A DNA stretch of 64,000 nt from Amblyomma americanum (GCF_052857255.1 NC_135505.1:48793507-48857506), one strand, 5' to 3'. Counted from the stretch's first letter, positions 21,560 to 34,054 are shown. The notes: a model not told the origin generated them from the letters alone. Made by a program: numbers and translations.

Positions 21560-22618
21560 CGCTTTGCACCACACCAAACTAGCTTGAATCACAGCGGTCA
21601 CTGAGCTGCTCACAAATGTACAGCACACAAGCAGCACAGATTACATAACTGACATTGTGGATGTCACACTCAAGGCCCTTCAGCACCATTCTAAAGTGTG
21701 CCTTGACACGTCCAAAAGCATTTTCGACAACACGTCTGGCACTCGGCAGCCGGTAGTTAAAGGTCTGTGAGGGGGACCCAGAGGCAGTTTCATCAGGTGC
21801 ATCTGCAAGGGGAAAGCTTGATCACCAGGAAGAATTGTGCCAACTCCCACACCTTCAATGAGCTATATTTCTTGTCGGAACAGCTATAAGAACCTGTATG
21901 TGTGGTCGACGACAGCAAGTAGAGCGACACTGTACCAACCCTTATGATTGTATTATTCAGAAGCTTCTTGCTTTGGGGGGCACACCTCGATATGACAGCC
22001 ATCCACTGCACCGACACCTTGAGAGAAACCACAGACTGCTGGGAATGTGCTCGTAAAGCTCAGCTCGTGTTGGAAAATGCACAAATCGTGCTTCCAACTG
22101 CTCCACAACCACGCTGCAAAATTCGTGAAATATTAAATTAACTGACGCAGTGCTTACGCCAAACAAGTTGGCAGCAGTCCGCTATTCTGCTGATGTTGCG
22201 AGGCGGTACAAGCCGATCGCCACGCGTTTCTCCAGCGGAATCGCTTTCCGCATGTTGGTATCTTGCCGGCTCATGCTTCCACAAACAGCCACCATGTACT
22301 GGAATGTGCCGCGGTTGATCCGAAAGTGTTCTCGGAGTCCGCTCTCCGGAAGGTGCGGAAGCGTGGTCACGTACCACGAGTCTGGGCGCAGGTACGCCGA
22401 CAGATTTCGCTCACGGACGGACAGGTGCGCCGCCGCCAACAATAAGAGCTTCGGCCGCCCCCGGTGTCACTTCCTCGTCTCTTCAAGCATGACAATTTCA
22501 GCGCTCAGCGCCAGCATCTGTACGCGCAGGCGTTGTAGTGCTGCCTGATGCGTCACGAACGCAGCCCAAAATTGAGCGTCGCCCTCGTTCACGACAGGCC
22601 TGCTAAGGGCCAACATAG
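21560..22618 (-). pseudogene. PIF/Harbinger transposase relic
   Basis: From an ATG at 22618 (MLALSRPVVNEGDAQFW) the frame continues through a stop near 22470 into YLRPDSWYVTTLPHLPESG and REHFRINRGTFQYMV, the helix-turn-helix part. A second stop (about 22180) precedes TAANLFGVSTASVNLIFHEF. After a frameshift, GVGAVDGCHIEVCPPK gives the first catalytic Asp, LPGDQAFPL the second and SARRVVENAFGRVKA the Glu. All three catalytic positions of the DDE domain can be read, but two stops and at least two frame changes make it inactive. No introns are needed, unlike the 36.3-kb copy, so it may be a different subfamily. No terminal repeats were found. Confidence 0.82.
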
Positions 22619-23274
22619 GCTTGACACACAAGACGTCCGAAGGATCTTAACTACACAAGCACAGCACTCACTGTGAAAGAAAAGCCACGAAAATAAACAA
22701 CGATAGCAATGAGCAGCGATGCGTCACAGCGAGCAGTCATGGGGAAAAGATGCTAAAGTAGCCAAATTAGAATGCACAGTCAGCTACGAAGTCGACTGTG
22801 ATCATTGTTCCGATGTTCTCCGTCGCCAATAAAGGGCACATAAATTACAAAGCAATTTCACGTCACATTACCCGATCACTCGCAGCTGCCGAGTAAGCGT
22901 GGTTTTCAAAAAACCATGGCTACGCTCTGTGGGCTCAGGTGATCATCATTGTTACAAAGCAGTGCCGGGAGAATCAGTGGCCTTGAAAATTTGGGTGCTT
23001 CTGTGCTGCTCTGGCAGAAGCGCACCACCTATGTCTCGGAGATCCAACGAAAGCTGGGGAAGTAAGAGAGCTGCGTCAACCTCTACAAGATCCAGCTGTG
23101 AACCCCACGTTAAAACCTCACCTGGATAAAATTATATGCACATAATAACATTTCTTATTTCAGTCTAAGAAATACCCCGCAATAGTTTCACTGTAATAAC
23201 GCACCAACAGGTGCTGTAATCATGCTGTTTGGTTTTTGCTTATTGGCCTAATAGTTTGCATATTTTGTCAAAAG

Positions 23275-25470
23275 ATACGCCGCATGCGTGAAGGAGACCA
23301 TGATCTGTTCTACAAGTTTTTCCGGATGATCCCACAGCTATTTGATGAAATGCTCGGATTGGTTTCTCCACACCTCACACTGGAGCACATTGTAAGAGAG
23401 CCCCTGGAGCCAGGCGAGCGACTAGCAATAGCATTAAGGTTTGTGGTACTTGAGTTTCCTTTGCTAGAAGTGTCGTTTTGGCAAATAGTAATCTGTTGAT
23501 GTGGTGAGACAGACATTTGTACCCTTTTAACCTTTTATAGGTCCTAAAAACAATAATGGATCAGTGAGGGAGACTGAACCAGCAGAAATTTCCTTAGTTC
23601 AGCTAATAAGAGATAGCTTGCTAGGTGCTAAAAAAGTTTTTAAAAATTTAAAAACAAAGCCTTGCCCAGGGACAAAAAGCACCAAGGCACAGTTAAAGGA
23701 AACAGGAAAAAAAATGCAGTAATTAAGACATGGCATGAAGGGCTGGGAACTTTCAACAAGGAAGGCTGATGACACTGGAAGCCCAGGATGCAGCATCTGG
23801 AAACTAAAAAGGCGGAGAACAACAGAGGCAAAAAAGCCCAGAAAAGTAGAAATATGACAAAAGTAATAGGACATTACTGTAGATAAACGCTGAAATGACT
23901 AAGAAGCAGTGCGGCATTTGTGAGAAGACAGCAGTGAGACAGAGACAAAGGGGCGAGAAGGAAAGATATGAAAGGAGTAGCAGGCAGGCAGTCAATAAAA
24001 GAGGTGTACATGCTGCAGGCAGGAGAGCTGAGATGTAAACGAATGATAAAAGTGTTGAGAATGCAGGAAAATGGATACCTCAGCAATAAAAAAAAGAAGA
24101 AACAGACATACTTTAGAGGCAAAACGGCAATGGTCTTACTGCAGCAAGGAATGGCTAGAATAGTGCAGTGTTCAGAAAAAAGCAAACGTGCGTAGCACAC
24201 TATAGCACTGTGGCGTTTTTCCCAGGAGCAAAACAATGGTAAAAATAAAATAACAGAAGTGAGGGCAACTTTAATGGTGAAGGGGAAAAAATGGAATAGT
24301 GATGTAGGTTTACACAGTGCTGTCATGTTGGTCATAGTGGAAAATTTTGAATGCATAAATATGCTATACCTGTAATCTAGACTGCAAGAATCTGGAAGCT
24401 TCACACTGTGAAAGTGCTTGGCTTTGCATATTTCTAGAAAAGCTGGTTATGAAACTGGGACACTCACGCACTGATCAAATACAATTTAACCTGGAGGTGC
24501 AAGGTCAGGCTTCTTCATGGATTGATTCTCTCCCTCTGGCTTGTAGCTATCTGGCTTTGGGGCGAGACATCTGCAACGTTGCACTTGCATATCGTGTAGG
24601 GGTAGAGACTGCAAGGCGTTGCATCCACGCAGCATGCCGGGCCATTTGGAGAAGACTGAAAGATCTTTTCATGCGGGTGAGGTGGGCATTTGCAGCAAAA
24701 TTTGTCACTCATTCCATTTCCTTTCAGGTGCTGGATGGTGAAACATGCATGATTTCATTAATGTGCGCCCACTCTGCTATGAGGGTCAGTGTTGTTGGTC
24801 TCTTAGTGATGTGCTGTCTAATGTGGCAGTTTTTCATGTTCCGATCTTCATGGCGGCTTACGAGAGGGTCTAATACTCACTGTTTGCTAGTTATCTGTGC
24901 CCTGGTTTCACTGTCCCAGTTTACAATCAGCCAATCCAAAATTGTTTCCTTTAACTTATTTACTACTCTATGATTGCACTGCTGCCAGTTTGCACACAGA
25001 TGAAGTACATGGCAATTTTAAATGCTTTACATTATGTACACTGCTAGCAAATATTAGGTATTGAAGTCATAAAAGGTGCAGATAGGTTTTATGCTTCAAA
25101 AGCAACTTTTATAAATGAAAGAGGAGTTCAGTATGAAAATAACTTAGAAATCTAACAGTTGTCATGTTTGTCACACTGCACGAAAGAACACCAATTTAAG
25201 AGGAGGAATTACAAAAAAATCACATTGCACATATCTGTTATTGGATGTTGGCTTTTTGGCACCCGACACATTGCAAGATTGCCACTGCCCACCTTACAAC
25301 AGTGCTTCTGACTGCTTTTAGACACCTACGAAGGCAGAATGGGAACAGATTGTCCAGGATTTTGCCTTGCTTTGGCAGTTTCCAAACTGCTTGGGAGCAG
25401 TCGACGGGAAGCACGTGGCCATCATGTGCCCTCCCAATTCCGGGAGCAGGTACTACAAGGCAAACTGCAC
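23275..25470 (+). pseudogene. second PIF/Harbinger transposase, three spliced exons, 3' end lost
   Basis: Exon 23275-23438 (DLFYKFFRMIPQLFDEML, LEPGERLAIAL) ends at AAG|GTTTGT. Exon 24547-24676 (LALGRDICNVALAYRVG, CIHAACRAIWRRL) starts after GGCTTGTAG and ends at CGG|GTGAGG. Exon 25322 onward (TPTKAEWEQIVQDFALL, NCLGAVDGKHVAIMCPPNSG) starts after CTGCTTTTAG. All phases agree. The third exon holds the first catalytic Asp (GAVDGKHV). Shortly after, in the CTACAAGG region, the frame stops and the rest of the DDE core is missing. Introns are 1.1 and 0.65 kb. The first intron has a purine-rich + strand that creates long meaningless minus-strand frames. Confidence 0.7.
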
Positions 25471-26309
25471 ATGATCAGCAGATTGTTTCGACATTAAGGC
25501 TGCTTAATGACAAGCCTCCGCCTGTCTTGACAAAGCAACTCCGTGCTGTTTTATCTGTGCTATAAGACCTACTTTGCAGTGTGTTGTCAAGTGCTGTAAT
25601 GACATCTAGCAATGATAAGAGAAATTGATGTACCAAAGGCTTTGCGTACCACCAAGAAGGGATGTGCTGTCTTGGGCAAAACATCTTCATGGGACCTTGT
25701 TTCCCATATGCAAACATGTATGTCTGGAACAAGTATGTCTGAAAAGCTGGAAAAGGTGTGCATTTGGATGCTTTAGCCTCCCTCTCGTCTTGCAGTTAGC
25801 AAGGTCAGCTTCAGCTGCTCTTGAGATGCTTTTGTGTCTTTCAAGTGCTTCTTTGCAAACAAAGCACTGTTTGATTGACTAGCTTCCTTGTTACGAATCC
25901 AGTAACATAATAAATAATGCAGTCAACAACAGTTTTATTACAGTAATTGTGCTCAAATATATTGTAATGGCACTGGCATCGCTAGTGACGCTGATGAAGA
26001 TCTCGCTCGCGCCACACAGAATGCTTTCGGCAACTGCTGGCCTGGCCAGCAACGTCGACAGCCCACTCCACAGGCTCACCAGCCGCGGCTAGCCGAGACC
26101 TCAAATAGCAAACTTGAGAGAGATCGGAGTGTAGTTTGAAGCAGCTGGTGGAGAAGGTTTGCAAGAGACCGACGAATGCTTGCGTTGCACTTGCCGAACC
26201 ATGGGTAGGGGCACATACGGTGGCGGCGATAGTGGAGAGAACGGTGTGGGGAGGGGCGACAACGTAGGAGCGGGCGGAGGGAAAGCCGAAGCAGCCATGA
26301 GGGGGCGAT
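25471..26309. other. no assigned gene
   Basis: The + frame just after the Harbinger exon (HDQQIVSTLRLLNDKPPPVL) could be a displaced remnant of the same element. The rest shows no motif; a GC-richer patch at 26000-26300 borders the C-terminal end of the P-element relic. Confidence 0.3.
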
Positions 26310-28495
26310 TCAGCCAGTGGTCATGAGTTGCATGGCGGTGCTGCATCTCAGTCCAAAATAGGAGTGCAGAGAGTCGGCGGGAGCTCCAAGGCTAAATATG
26401 CCGTCAGGCCCTTCTTGAAATCGGCGTATATGTCGGGGCCAAAAGGCAGCAACTGCAGCTTCCTTCGCTATCACACCATGCAGTTTATGTCTTAGTTCTT
26501 TCACCTTTTTTGGCCATTCTACAGCTGAACTTTTGCATATACCTCTAAAGTCAGCCAAAGTCACAAAAGCAGATTGGCTGCTTTCAGCAGCTGTGCAGTT
26601 CCCAAATTGTGGTGGCTTCAGCAAAGAATGCAGTGAAAGCATTCGGCAAAGCTGCAAAAACGTCGCAAATGTCGGGTGTTTATTTTGGCCTCCTGCTTGC
26701 CTTATTATTCCAAAGAAGCATTCCAAAGGGTCTTTTGTTTCATCTTAGCTGCGAGAATATATTTGAACTCGCATTCCGTCAGGAGGTAAGCGGACAGCTC
26801 TTGAACTGACTTTAATGTCACTAGCAATCTCTCTGCAGTTGACTGGGTCAGGAGATTCCGCGGGAATGTCTCCAATGGGAACAACTTCGTATTCCCACTT
26901 GTCTAGCCACCTGGAGGAACTCTCAATTACTACAAAGTCCTTGTATCCGATAGTGCAGCCTTCTGCTATACAGTGGCGGTTCAGGGCATCAAATATGTCA
27001 TTTAGAAAAAGCGTAAACTCGACAGTTGGCTTTGCATTATAAAGTCGAGGTGCACCTCTGCGTGAATAAAACTGTATATGTCAATGATACTTGTGTACTT
27101 CCTTATTGTGGACACACAGGGAAGCGGTAATATGTTACTACCTCGCGAGAAAGTATATTTAGCAAGGCTTCGTATATTGAGGATTAGGCACAGTAGGAGC
27201 CAGTCGTCTGTATATCTTTTGTTTTCTTTGGTTGTGCACTTGGCAGCAGAAAAAAAGTAGCTTAAAAAAAGTAGCTGTGCTGGTGGCACATCAAGAGCTT
27301 GCAACTTTTCTGTGACGTCTTTGTCTTGTCACTTCACCATTTCCTTCTTGCCTCCCTCAAGCTGGTTTGTCAGAAGCTTATTACACTTCACAAGTCTTGC
27401 TCGTGAGCGTTGCAGCTTAACTCTCGTAAGGTGCAAGGCTTCAAGTCTGCTGCTGGGCAGCCAATGCAACTGTGCGCAGTGCTGACACAGCTAAGCATTT
27501 CAAATGGCGTTTTTGCTTAGATCTCATAGCTTGTCAGTCAGCATGTATCCTCAGAGTATCTGTTAGAGTACTGCATAGCCAACATATACCGCCTTCAGAC
27601 ATCACCAATGGGCACATATTGTGCCTGCATTTTCCTTGACAATCAGCAAAGGCGCACTGGGTAGCACAGAAGAGAAACTTTTCAAAATAGATCCTCCACA
27701 ACAAACAGCCAAGCTACTAGCAGCAGTTAACATTGTGTCTACTTCGGAAACTGAACTGGCAAATGAACTGATCCCAACTGTACCACATGCAGCCGGGTTA
27801 CCCAAAACATACTTGAACTGTCATGTTGCTTTTAACGTGCAGCGACTTCTTTGCAAACACGACACTGGACTCATCACTGTGCTTGTTGTTGAACACAATG
27901 TCCTTGATTCCCTGGGCATCGATTCAATGAACCTCCCACGATGATCCAGGAAGAGTCATTCTCGCAGCAGAGTTGAACAGTATTTCATTTCAAACAGCAT
28001 CTTGTTTTGATCCATGACCGTGTTCGCTGCTTCTCAGTCGCTTTTGTCAACAACGCTTGTGCCAGTGCGGTCAGTCATTGCCGTTGCGTCATTGCGCACC
28101 GATTCAACATCGCAAGAGCCGCTATACTGCACAACAGTTGAGCAGGAAGCAACAGAACGAGCCTGTTGCTTAATGAGCTTCTGAGGGCTCTACTTTCTTC
28201 GACAAATACTTTGGTTCCCCTTTGAGAATAGTTGGCACCGCACCTTTCACGTGGCCCGCCCTCTCTTACCCGACATGAGCACATGGCCATCAATTTCAGC
28301 AGACCGAGTCTTTAAAATGAAACGTGGCATAAAGTGTCTCTCACACACCCGGTCAGTCCTCTGAAGCACTCTGTCCTTGCGCAGTATCGCCCACCTCCAC
28401 GCTTCCAGTCTCGCTTCATCATCCGGCGGCTTGAAAAGGGAATACTCGCACGACTTATTTCCACTGTTGCAGAACAGCACCAAGCACTTTTTCAT
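26310..28495 (-). pseudogene. P-element-type (THAP) transposase fossil
   Basis: The start at 28495 gives a THAP zinc finger: KKCLVLFCNSGNKSCEYSLF with the Cys pair, AWRWAILRKDRVL, and VCERHF with the Cys-His pair. Farther left a Leu/Arg-rich coiled coil (LEALHLTRVKLQRSRARLVK, about 27450) takes the place of the P-element zipper. DDWLLLCLILNIRSLAKYTF (27215-27160) and WLDKWEYEVVPIGDI (about 26870) belong to the core. ECFFGIIRQAGGQNKHPT (from 26726) is the conserved C-terminal motif. The order matches P transposase/THAP9. Stops and frame changes separate the parts, and 27600-27950 is uncertain. Terminal repeats were not found. Confidence 0.75.
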
Positions 28496-28499
28496 TCTG

Positions 28500-29195
28500 C
28501 AGCCACACAGTTCTTTTTCCTGATCAAATTACACACAAACAAAGAAAATATCAGTGACTTACTCGAAGGTGCCACGCTCTCAGCAGAGAAAAGCAAGCAT
28601 GCGGGTGCCTGCGAGATGAGGGTAGGGCACTATTTTCATGCGCCGTCTCTCCTTGCTCCGAGTTACTAGAATGCTGCTGGTTCCTTTCCACAGAGCGCTT
28701 TGGAAAGTAATTTTTTTGTGTTTGTGTCTACTCTTTTACAAAAACAATGAAGGAATTTCATTTTATGCGTACTTTACAGCACAGCTTACATTAAATAATT
28801 CAGGATATCAATGAGCTTCTCAGCCCGGAATGCATGCATCCTAACATATCCGTCGCACCTGCAGTCATTTTGTGTCACCGTGGAGTCCCTGCAAGATTTT
28901 GTAGGAATTGCACAACAGATTCTTGCCTATTTGCTTGTAATGTATTTTTGGCATTCAGAGCACTGCCTCTGTACTGCAGGTTACAAATTGTCTTTCCTCA
29001 GGGGCACAGGAGTTGCCTACACTTTTCAGCATTGTAGTGTGTGTCAGGCACGTAACCGAGCAGATATCCGTAGCAAAAATTTCTTGCCCACTATGCTACA
29101 TTTTGGCATTGATGTGACAGAGCTTCGGTACCACATTTCAACCACAATTTAGAACCAAAAGAAAGACGCTAGACAATGCAGCTTCATTTGAAAGT
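28500..29195. other. no gene seen
   Basis: This is the 5' flank of the P-element relic. An open + frame at 28811-29152 has no motif I recognise. Confidence 0.35.
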
Positions 29196-29653
29196 TTAGC
29201 ACACTTCCAGTAGCTTTATTTGTAGCTCTGTGTGCCGTTCTGCTGGAATATGTCTCATTTTTTTTGCTAATGTGAGTGCGAATAGTTCACACTCGTCCTC
29301 CACCTCACGGGTGTTGAGCTTTTCGCAAGTACTCAAAGCTTGCATGAGTCTTTCGACATGCCCAACTAGTGCTTCATCTTGTGCGTCACGCTTCCGCTTG
29401 TGTCGTTTCCCAGGTGCAGGCTGAGCTGATGCTGGCGCGGAGGACTGCGACTGCGCACAAGTCTATGAATGCCTGTGGAGACTGGACCGACTGGCTCGAT
29501 GCAGAAGAGTCCAGCGATGCCTGCAGCCGGTCCATCACAGACACTCTCCGCAACCATCTCCTGTGCTGGGCAGCTGTCTTGCTGCGCCGACATGGTGGCT
29601 GCCTGCGCTTGGCTGTTGTAGTTGCCTGAGGTCTTGTATATAAAAGTGAACAT
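29196..29653 (-). pseudogene. BESS-motif C-terminal exon (MADF-BESS protein), frameshifted
   Basis: After an acceptor-like CTACAACAG (about 29612) the coding text MSAQQDSCPAQEMVAE runs in one frame and shifts twice. It ends in a basic stretch (GKRHKRKRDAQDEA) and a BESS motif: DECELFALTLAKKMRHIP, followed by a last helix and a TAA at 29196-29198. BESS is a protein-interaction motif found after MADF domains. A matching MADF pair of exons lies at 31287-31621 on the same strand, so both probably belong to one gene or to the accessory gene of a Harbinger element. Confidence 0.55.
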
Positions 29654-31286
29654 TTATATGTATCATAAATGTGTGTGTTGCAAGTCACTGTTTAAAAGAA
29701 GGTTTTCATATACGCATAAAAAGGCTTATTACTTCCACCCATCATATTTAGGTCATATTGTTCTCTTTGCAGAACAGACTGACCCTATGGTCGTCGAGTT
29801 CCTCATACTGTCACCTAATGTGTCTTGCGTAATGATTTTCTTGTGCATATTGTTAATGTCAATTCCCGTAACCACGTAATGGTTACAAAATACAAATGAT
29901 AGCTCGAATAATTTCAGCCATCTGTCATTCCACATCATGACCTAGAATCTGGGTAGGTAAGAATTCTTGTAGAGAGAATGGCATGGTGTATGCCTGGTTG
30001 GTACAGATCTATTTTTAAAGGTCAGGTTAAGCAATTATGCATAAATGGCACAGAGAGCTAGAGAGGATAATTTTGCTGACTTTAAAGTTTTAATTCAGAC
30101 AGGCCAAAGCAAGATACATATCTGCAGCTGCATCATTGTTCAAGCGGGCCTCCCCAAATGCACCTACGCTTGCAGTATGCGGGAGTGAGTTGAGCAGTGC
30201 AACACATTATCTGCCACTGGCTCCTCGGAAGGTTGTGATGTACCGACTTTGAAAGCTGTGCTCACACTTTTTGTGTAATTTCTGGCCTAAGCAATGATCT
30301 GCCCCGTTTCTCATTATTACCTCATGGTGCTATGCATAAAAGTTGCCGAGATGATAAAAGTGGTGCAGGGATATTTCTGAAGACAACAAAAATAAAAAAT
30401 GGGCAAGAGAGTAGTGAAAGAAGCGTGACCGGTGGTCAGTAAGCAAACATTTAGACACATTTCGAGCACTTTCACAGTTTTATTGCACGGAAACCACACA
30501 ACTACTCATCTTAACAACCTGTTTCTCAGTGATAGATTCGCAACACAACTGCATGTACAACATCAAAAAAAGCATATAGTCTTTTGGAATCTATTCCTCA
30601 TGGGTATTAAGGAAACAGGCACTCAAGGGGAGAATGTATCTAAACAGTAACAGAACTGCACGTGTAATGTAAGCGCCCTTAAATGCTAGGGTATAAGACA
30701 ACAATGCCAAATGCTTCCATGAAAAAAGAAGCCACTAAACAACACATAATATACAGCAGATGATATTTGTCCCACCTGTCTCCTCCCACACGATTGCTTC
30801 CGAAGGGCCGAGCAAATGGAAGCATATCAACTTGAAGTGCATCTGAGGTGCACGATTTTCATACACTTCAAATTAACTCGCTGTCGTTAACCGGCGGCTA
30901 AGCCTTCTGCTTGCCGAGCACGAGATCAGCAGCAGTAGGCACACTTGCAGTACACTTCACGTCGCAGTTGTAACCTGGAGTGATCGACAATAGCAAGCTC
31001 ACGGCAGCTTGCGGCACATAACCATAACATGCATGAAGCATTTCCTTCCAACACATCTTGCATCAAATACAAAAAATTCAGGCATTCTTAGTAGGTGCAG
31101 TTGAAGTGGTAATACGATCACGTTACCGTCGGATGTAATTGCATTTTGGGCAAATGCCTTGCAATCGTGTCTAGTCAAGCAGCTCCTGTTTCATGCATGC
31201 ACCGATTGCTGCCACAGCAAAACCAAGGCACTACATTTATTCCGTTTCTCGAGAATTTCGTTAAGGCAACAAAAATATCGGTGAAC
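29654..31286. other. 1.6 kb between BESS and MADF exons
   Basis: AT-rich sequence without recognisable coding motif, consistent with an intron if the MADF and BESS exons are one gene. Confidence 0.35.
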
Positions 31287-31621
31287 TTATGGCCTGGTGG
31301 TCATGGTGTCCTTTAGAAACATCATTTGTTCGTAATAGGCCCAACCGACTTCGCTGGCCTCCGTGCCCTCGGCGTCAGCACCGCTCTTTTTGGCATGCTG
31401 GTCCGCCATGAAAATCCGGCGGAACTTATCGCAGAGAGATTTCAACCACTTCTGTATGTGGTGAACGTTCTCTGCGTAATTGAAACCCGAGTTTCAAGCA
31501 CATTTCAATCGTGAAGTGCTTGTCATGAGCAATGTGCCTGCTTACCTTCACATGGTGTTCCCGGCATTATTTCTGCCGCCACATCTTTCCAGGACGCTGC
31601 CGTAACGAGTTTATTTTTATG
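31287..31621 (-). pseudogene. MADF domain, two exons
   Basis: Exon 31621-31548 encodes KNKLVTAASWKDVAAEIM and ends at GAAG|GTAAGC. Exon 31471-31287 starts after TTACGCAG and continues, in phase, ENVHHIQKWLKSLCDKFRR and ASEVGWAYYEQMMFL, then meets a TAA (31289-31287) just after KDTMTTRP. These are the last three-quarters of a MADF domain, a Myb/SANT-related DNA-binding fold used by transcription regulators and by Harbinger accessory proteins. The first helix would lie in an exon to the right that I did not find. The stop precedes the expected link to the BESS exon, so the gene is probably broken or this end is alternatively spliced. Confidence 0.6.
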
Positions 31622-32245
31622 CTACTAGTAGCTGGCCAGCCACAGCGAGCGGCGCCTCTCTAAAGCTGTGATTAGGTGCGACATGTTTGCACAGGGGGCT
31701 ATGTCACAGTTCGTTGAGAAAAAGAAATCAGTCGGCGCGCCACAGAGGCTCATTCCAGATATTGCAAGAACTCTGCCCTCTCATTAACCACAAACCAGCG
31801 AGCCACTTCCGGCGCGTGCGCCAGCGCACCACCAGGGCCTTACAGGCACAGACATCTAGCTAACGCGGGCACCTGCGCGCGCGTCGTGCTTTTCGCATGC
31901 GCAGACAGGATACGCGTAGGCTCGTGCGCATAGGCGCTCCGCCGGTACGCATAGGATGTGTCCATCGAGTTGGGGCTTTAGGCACAACTCTGCTGGGCTC
32001 AGGCGCAACTCTGCTGGGTTGGTGCCCCGCTGTGCTTGGCTGGAGTTTTGACCATTTATTTCCTTTACACTGGTTCTACTGTAACCAGCCTCTGCTATAA
32101 TTGAAGAAAAAATAGTTATAACAGATCATAAACAAGGTCGAAAATTGAGAACATTAATGAGAAAGAAAATAACAGCCAAAAAACATGCAACTGCGGCTCT
32201 TGCACATCAAATGCAAGCTGGGCATCTGAAAGTGCAAATTCATAC
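31622..32245. other. unassigned DNA with a short tandem repeat
   Basis: GC-rich, CpG-containing sequence at 31720-31960 resembles a promoter region but carries no firm motif. Around 31979-32020 the words GGCACAACTCTGCTGGGCT and GGCGCAACTCTGCTGGGTT repeat side by side. Confidence 0.35.
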
Positions 32246-32718
32246 CATTCAGAGCAATGATGGTTTCCTGGAGGCCACAATTCAGCTGTTGTGATTCTTG
32301 TTCTTCCCCATGCTGCCTGTCTTTCGCCTTAGTTTTCATTCTTTTTCTTTCAATGCAAGCCAGGAGGTCATATTTATCCCCAGTTTCCTTTCGCTTTTTC
32401 AGCGGTTTTGCGCACTGTGTAGGAATAACAAAAACATTAGGCTGGGAAAAAATTTAAAAAGAAGCTTCAATATGCCATGACTTTCACCAAAAATAACTAG
32501 GATAACATTACCTGTTGAGGTTCTTCATCATCAGTGTCTCTAATATCAAAGCGTTTTTGAACACATAGTTGGCTTTTTTTTGTTCTTTCAATAATCTCCT
32601 TTTTAGAGTCTGCAGAAATTGTAATTGGCGAGATGTGAGACAATAGACCCTTTAGAAAATTCAGTCTGGCAACTTGGCAGGCATCATCATCAGCAACTTC
32701 CGTCGGCGCCTTCGCCAT
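32246..32718 (-). CDS. unknown protein, two spliced exons (partial)
   Basis: Exon 1 starts at an ATG at 32718 (MAKAPTEVADDDACQVARLN) and ends at CAACAG|GTAATG (32512). Exon 2 starts after TTCCTACACAG at 32414 with matching phase and reads CAKPLKKRKETGDKYDLL, then a Lys/Glu/Gln-rich charged part, to a possible donor AATG|GTATGA at 32246. The whole is free of stops, charged and helical in look, ending in ETIIALNG. I do not recognise the family. Spacing and style are like Myb/SANT-like proteins near Harbinger elements, but no DNA-binding motif is visible. Exon 1 could begin farther upstream, since the frame stays open to 32817. Confidence 0.42.
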
Positions 32719-32818
32719 ATTTTGGGCACCTAGAAGACGCACAGGTGCTCTGCTCAGCGTTTCACCAGTTTGCACCTTGTGGCGTCTACAATACTTGGGT
32801 TCCATTTGTGAAAGCAAT

Positions 32819-34054
32819 GTCAGAAAATTTGCGGGGGTCGAAGGACCTGACCATCATCCCGGGTGGATTTTCGGAAAGGCTTGTGGACTCCTATTGTGAT
32901 GCCCACAGTGTACGTGGTCCGTCCGGCCGCCTCTCAGCGAAGCTACAAGCTGGTATGTGAGACTTACTGCGATCCGTCGACAGTGTGCGTTGCCGTGTCA
33001 TCCTGCAGGTACAGTATTAGTGCCTCTCTTGCGGACTTGCAAAAATTCGCGTTCGCGGTGCTTCTGCTACGTCCGTGCATACCACTGAAGTGCGTCCGCG
33101 CTGCACGTCAGTGGCAGAGAACACATTTAAATTTAGTTGCTAACCGCAGCATATATGTCTCCTCACTAGGAACAATATAAGCGTAGTGTGTTTAACAACT
33201 TTTAATGCACAGACTTGAACTCGGGCGTCATGTTGGGCGAAAAGGCAATACGAACGCGACCTCGTAATTAATGTTGTCTGAAGTCATGTTGATTAGAGAG
33301 CTCAGGATCAGTGTGCTACAGAAGTAACCAGAAATCTTGCCCCAGCTGTGCAGTGATTGCGTGCTGGGATTACCCGCGAAAACGCGTTTTTAAATTTCTC
33401 GTCTCTTGCTTCGCGGGCTTTAGTTCGGGCACTCTAGACAAGCCTGTGTCAGTATAGTGTTCTGCGCCAATGACTGAAGCGTGCTCCGTGGGCTGCTCTC
33501 TGTTCTCTTGGAACAAGCGTGTAGAGGGAGCAAGGGGGAAGCGACGCTACACGCCGGTGCCGTGTGTTTGTTAACTCAAGGCGCCTCGCCCATCTGCGCC
33601 GCTCGTCGGTCACGGGAGGCGCGCTGCAGCATAAACCTCTCGCCGCTTTGCCCTTTGAGATATATATCTCTCTTTCTTTGACTCCGCACATCCTTTAGAA
33701 TTAGTTTTCCTTTGTCGAGAATCAAGTCTGTGGTGAACCTGCACGCTCAGAGCGTGTTTCATGCTGTCTGGCGAACGAGGCCCTTGCTACAAACGTATAT
33801 TCATGTTGCTGCCATACAGGAGTAGCAGGAGCACCATAGTATACTAGTACCTGAAAAAATAAAAAAACAATAGATTGTGAGCTCCACATGTCATCATAAT
33901 GCAGTTTCAAGCGAATGTAATTGTTTGGCATGTCTATAGTTCACCAAATAGGTTGCATGGAGCTATAATGGAAAGTGTACAAAAAACATATCAGTATGCA
34001 GGGGTCAAAAATTCCTCTAAGAGGTTGACATGAAATTTTTCCATTTATTTGCAG
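32819..34054. other. 1.2 kb without an assigned gene
   Basis: The block 33420-33680 is GC-rich with several open frames on both strands but no motif. The remainder is ordinary AT-rich DNA. Confidence 0.35.

Noticed and set aside
23874..24404. 176-codon Leu/Phe/Ser-rich open frame (minus)
   Set aside because: It mirrors a purine-rich + strand within the Harbinger intron; low complexity, no domain.
27621..27944. Plus-strand 107-codon frame inside the P-element fossil
   Set aside because: It looks protein-like, but so does the minus strand here; neither matches a family I know, so it was not called separately.
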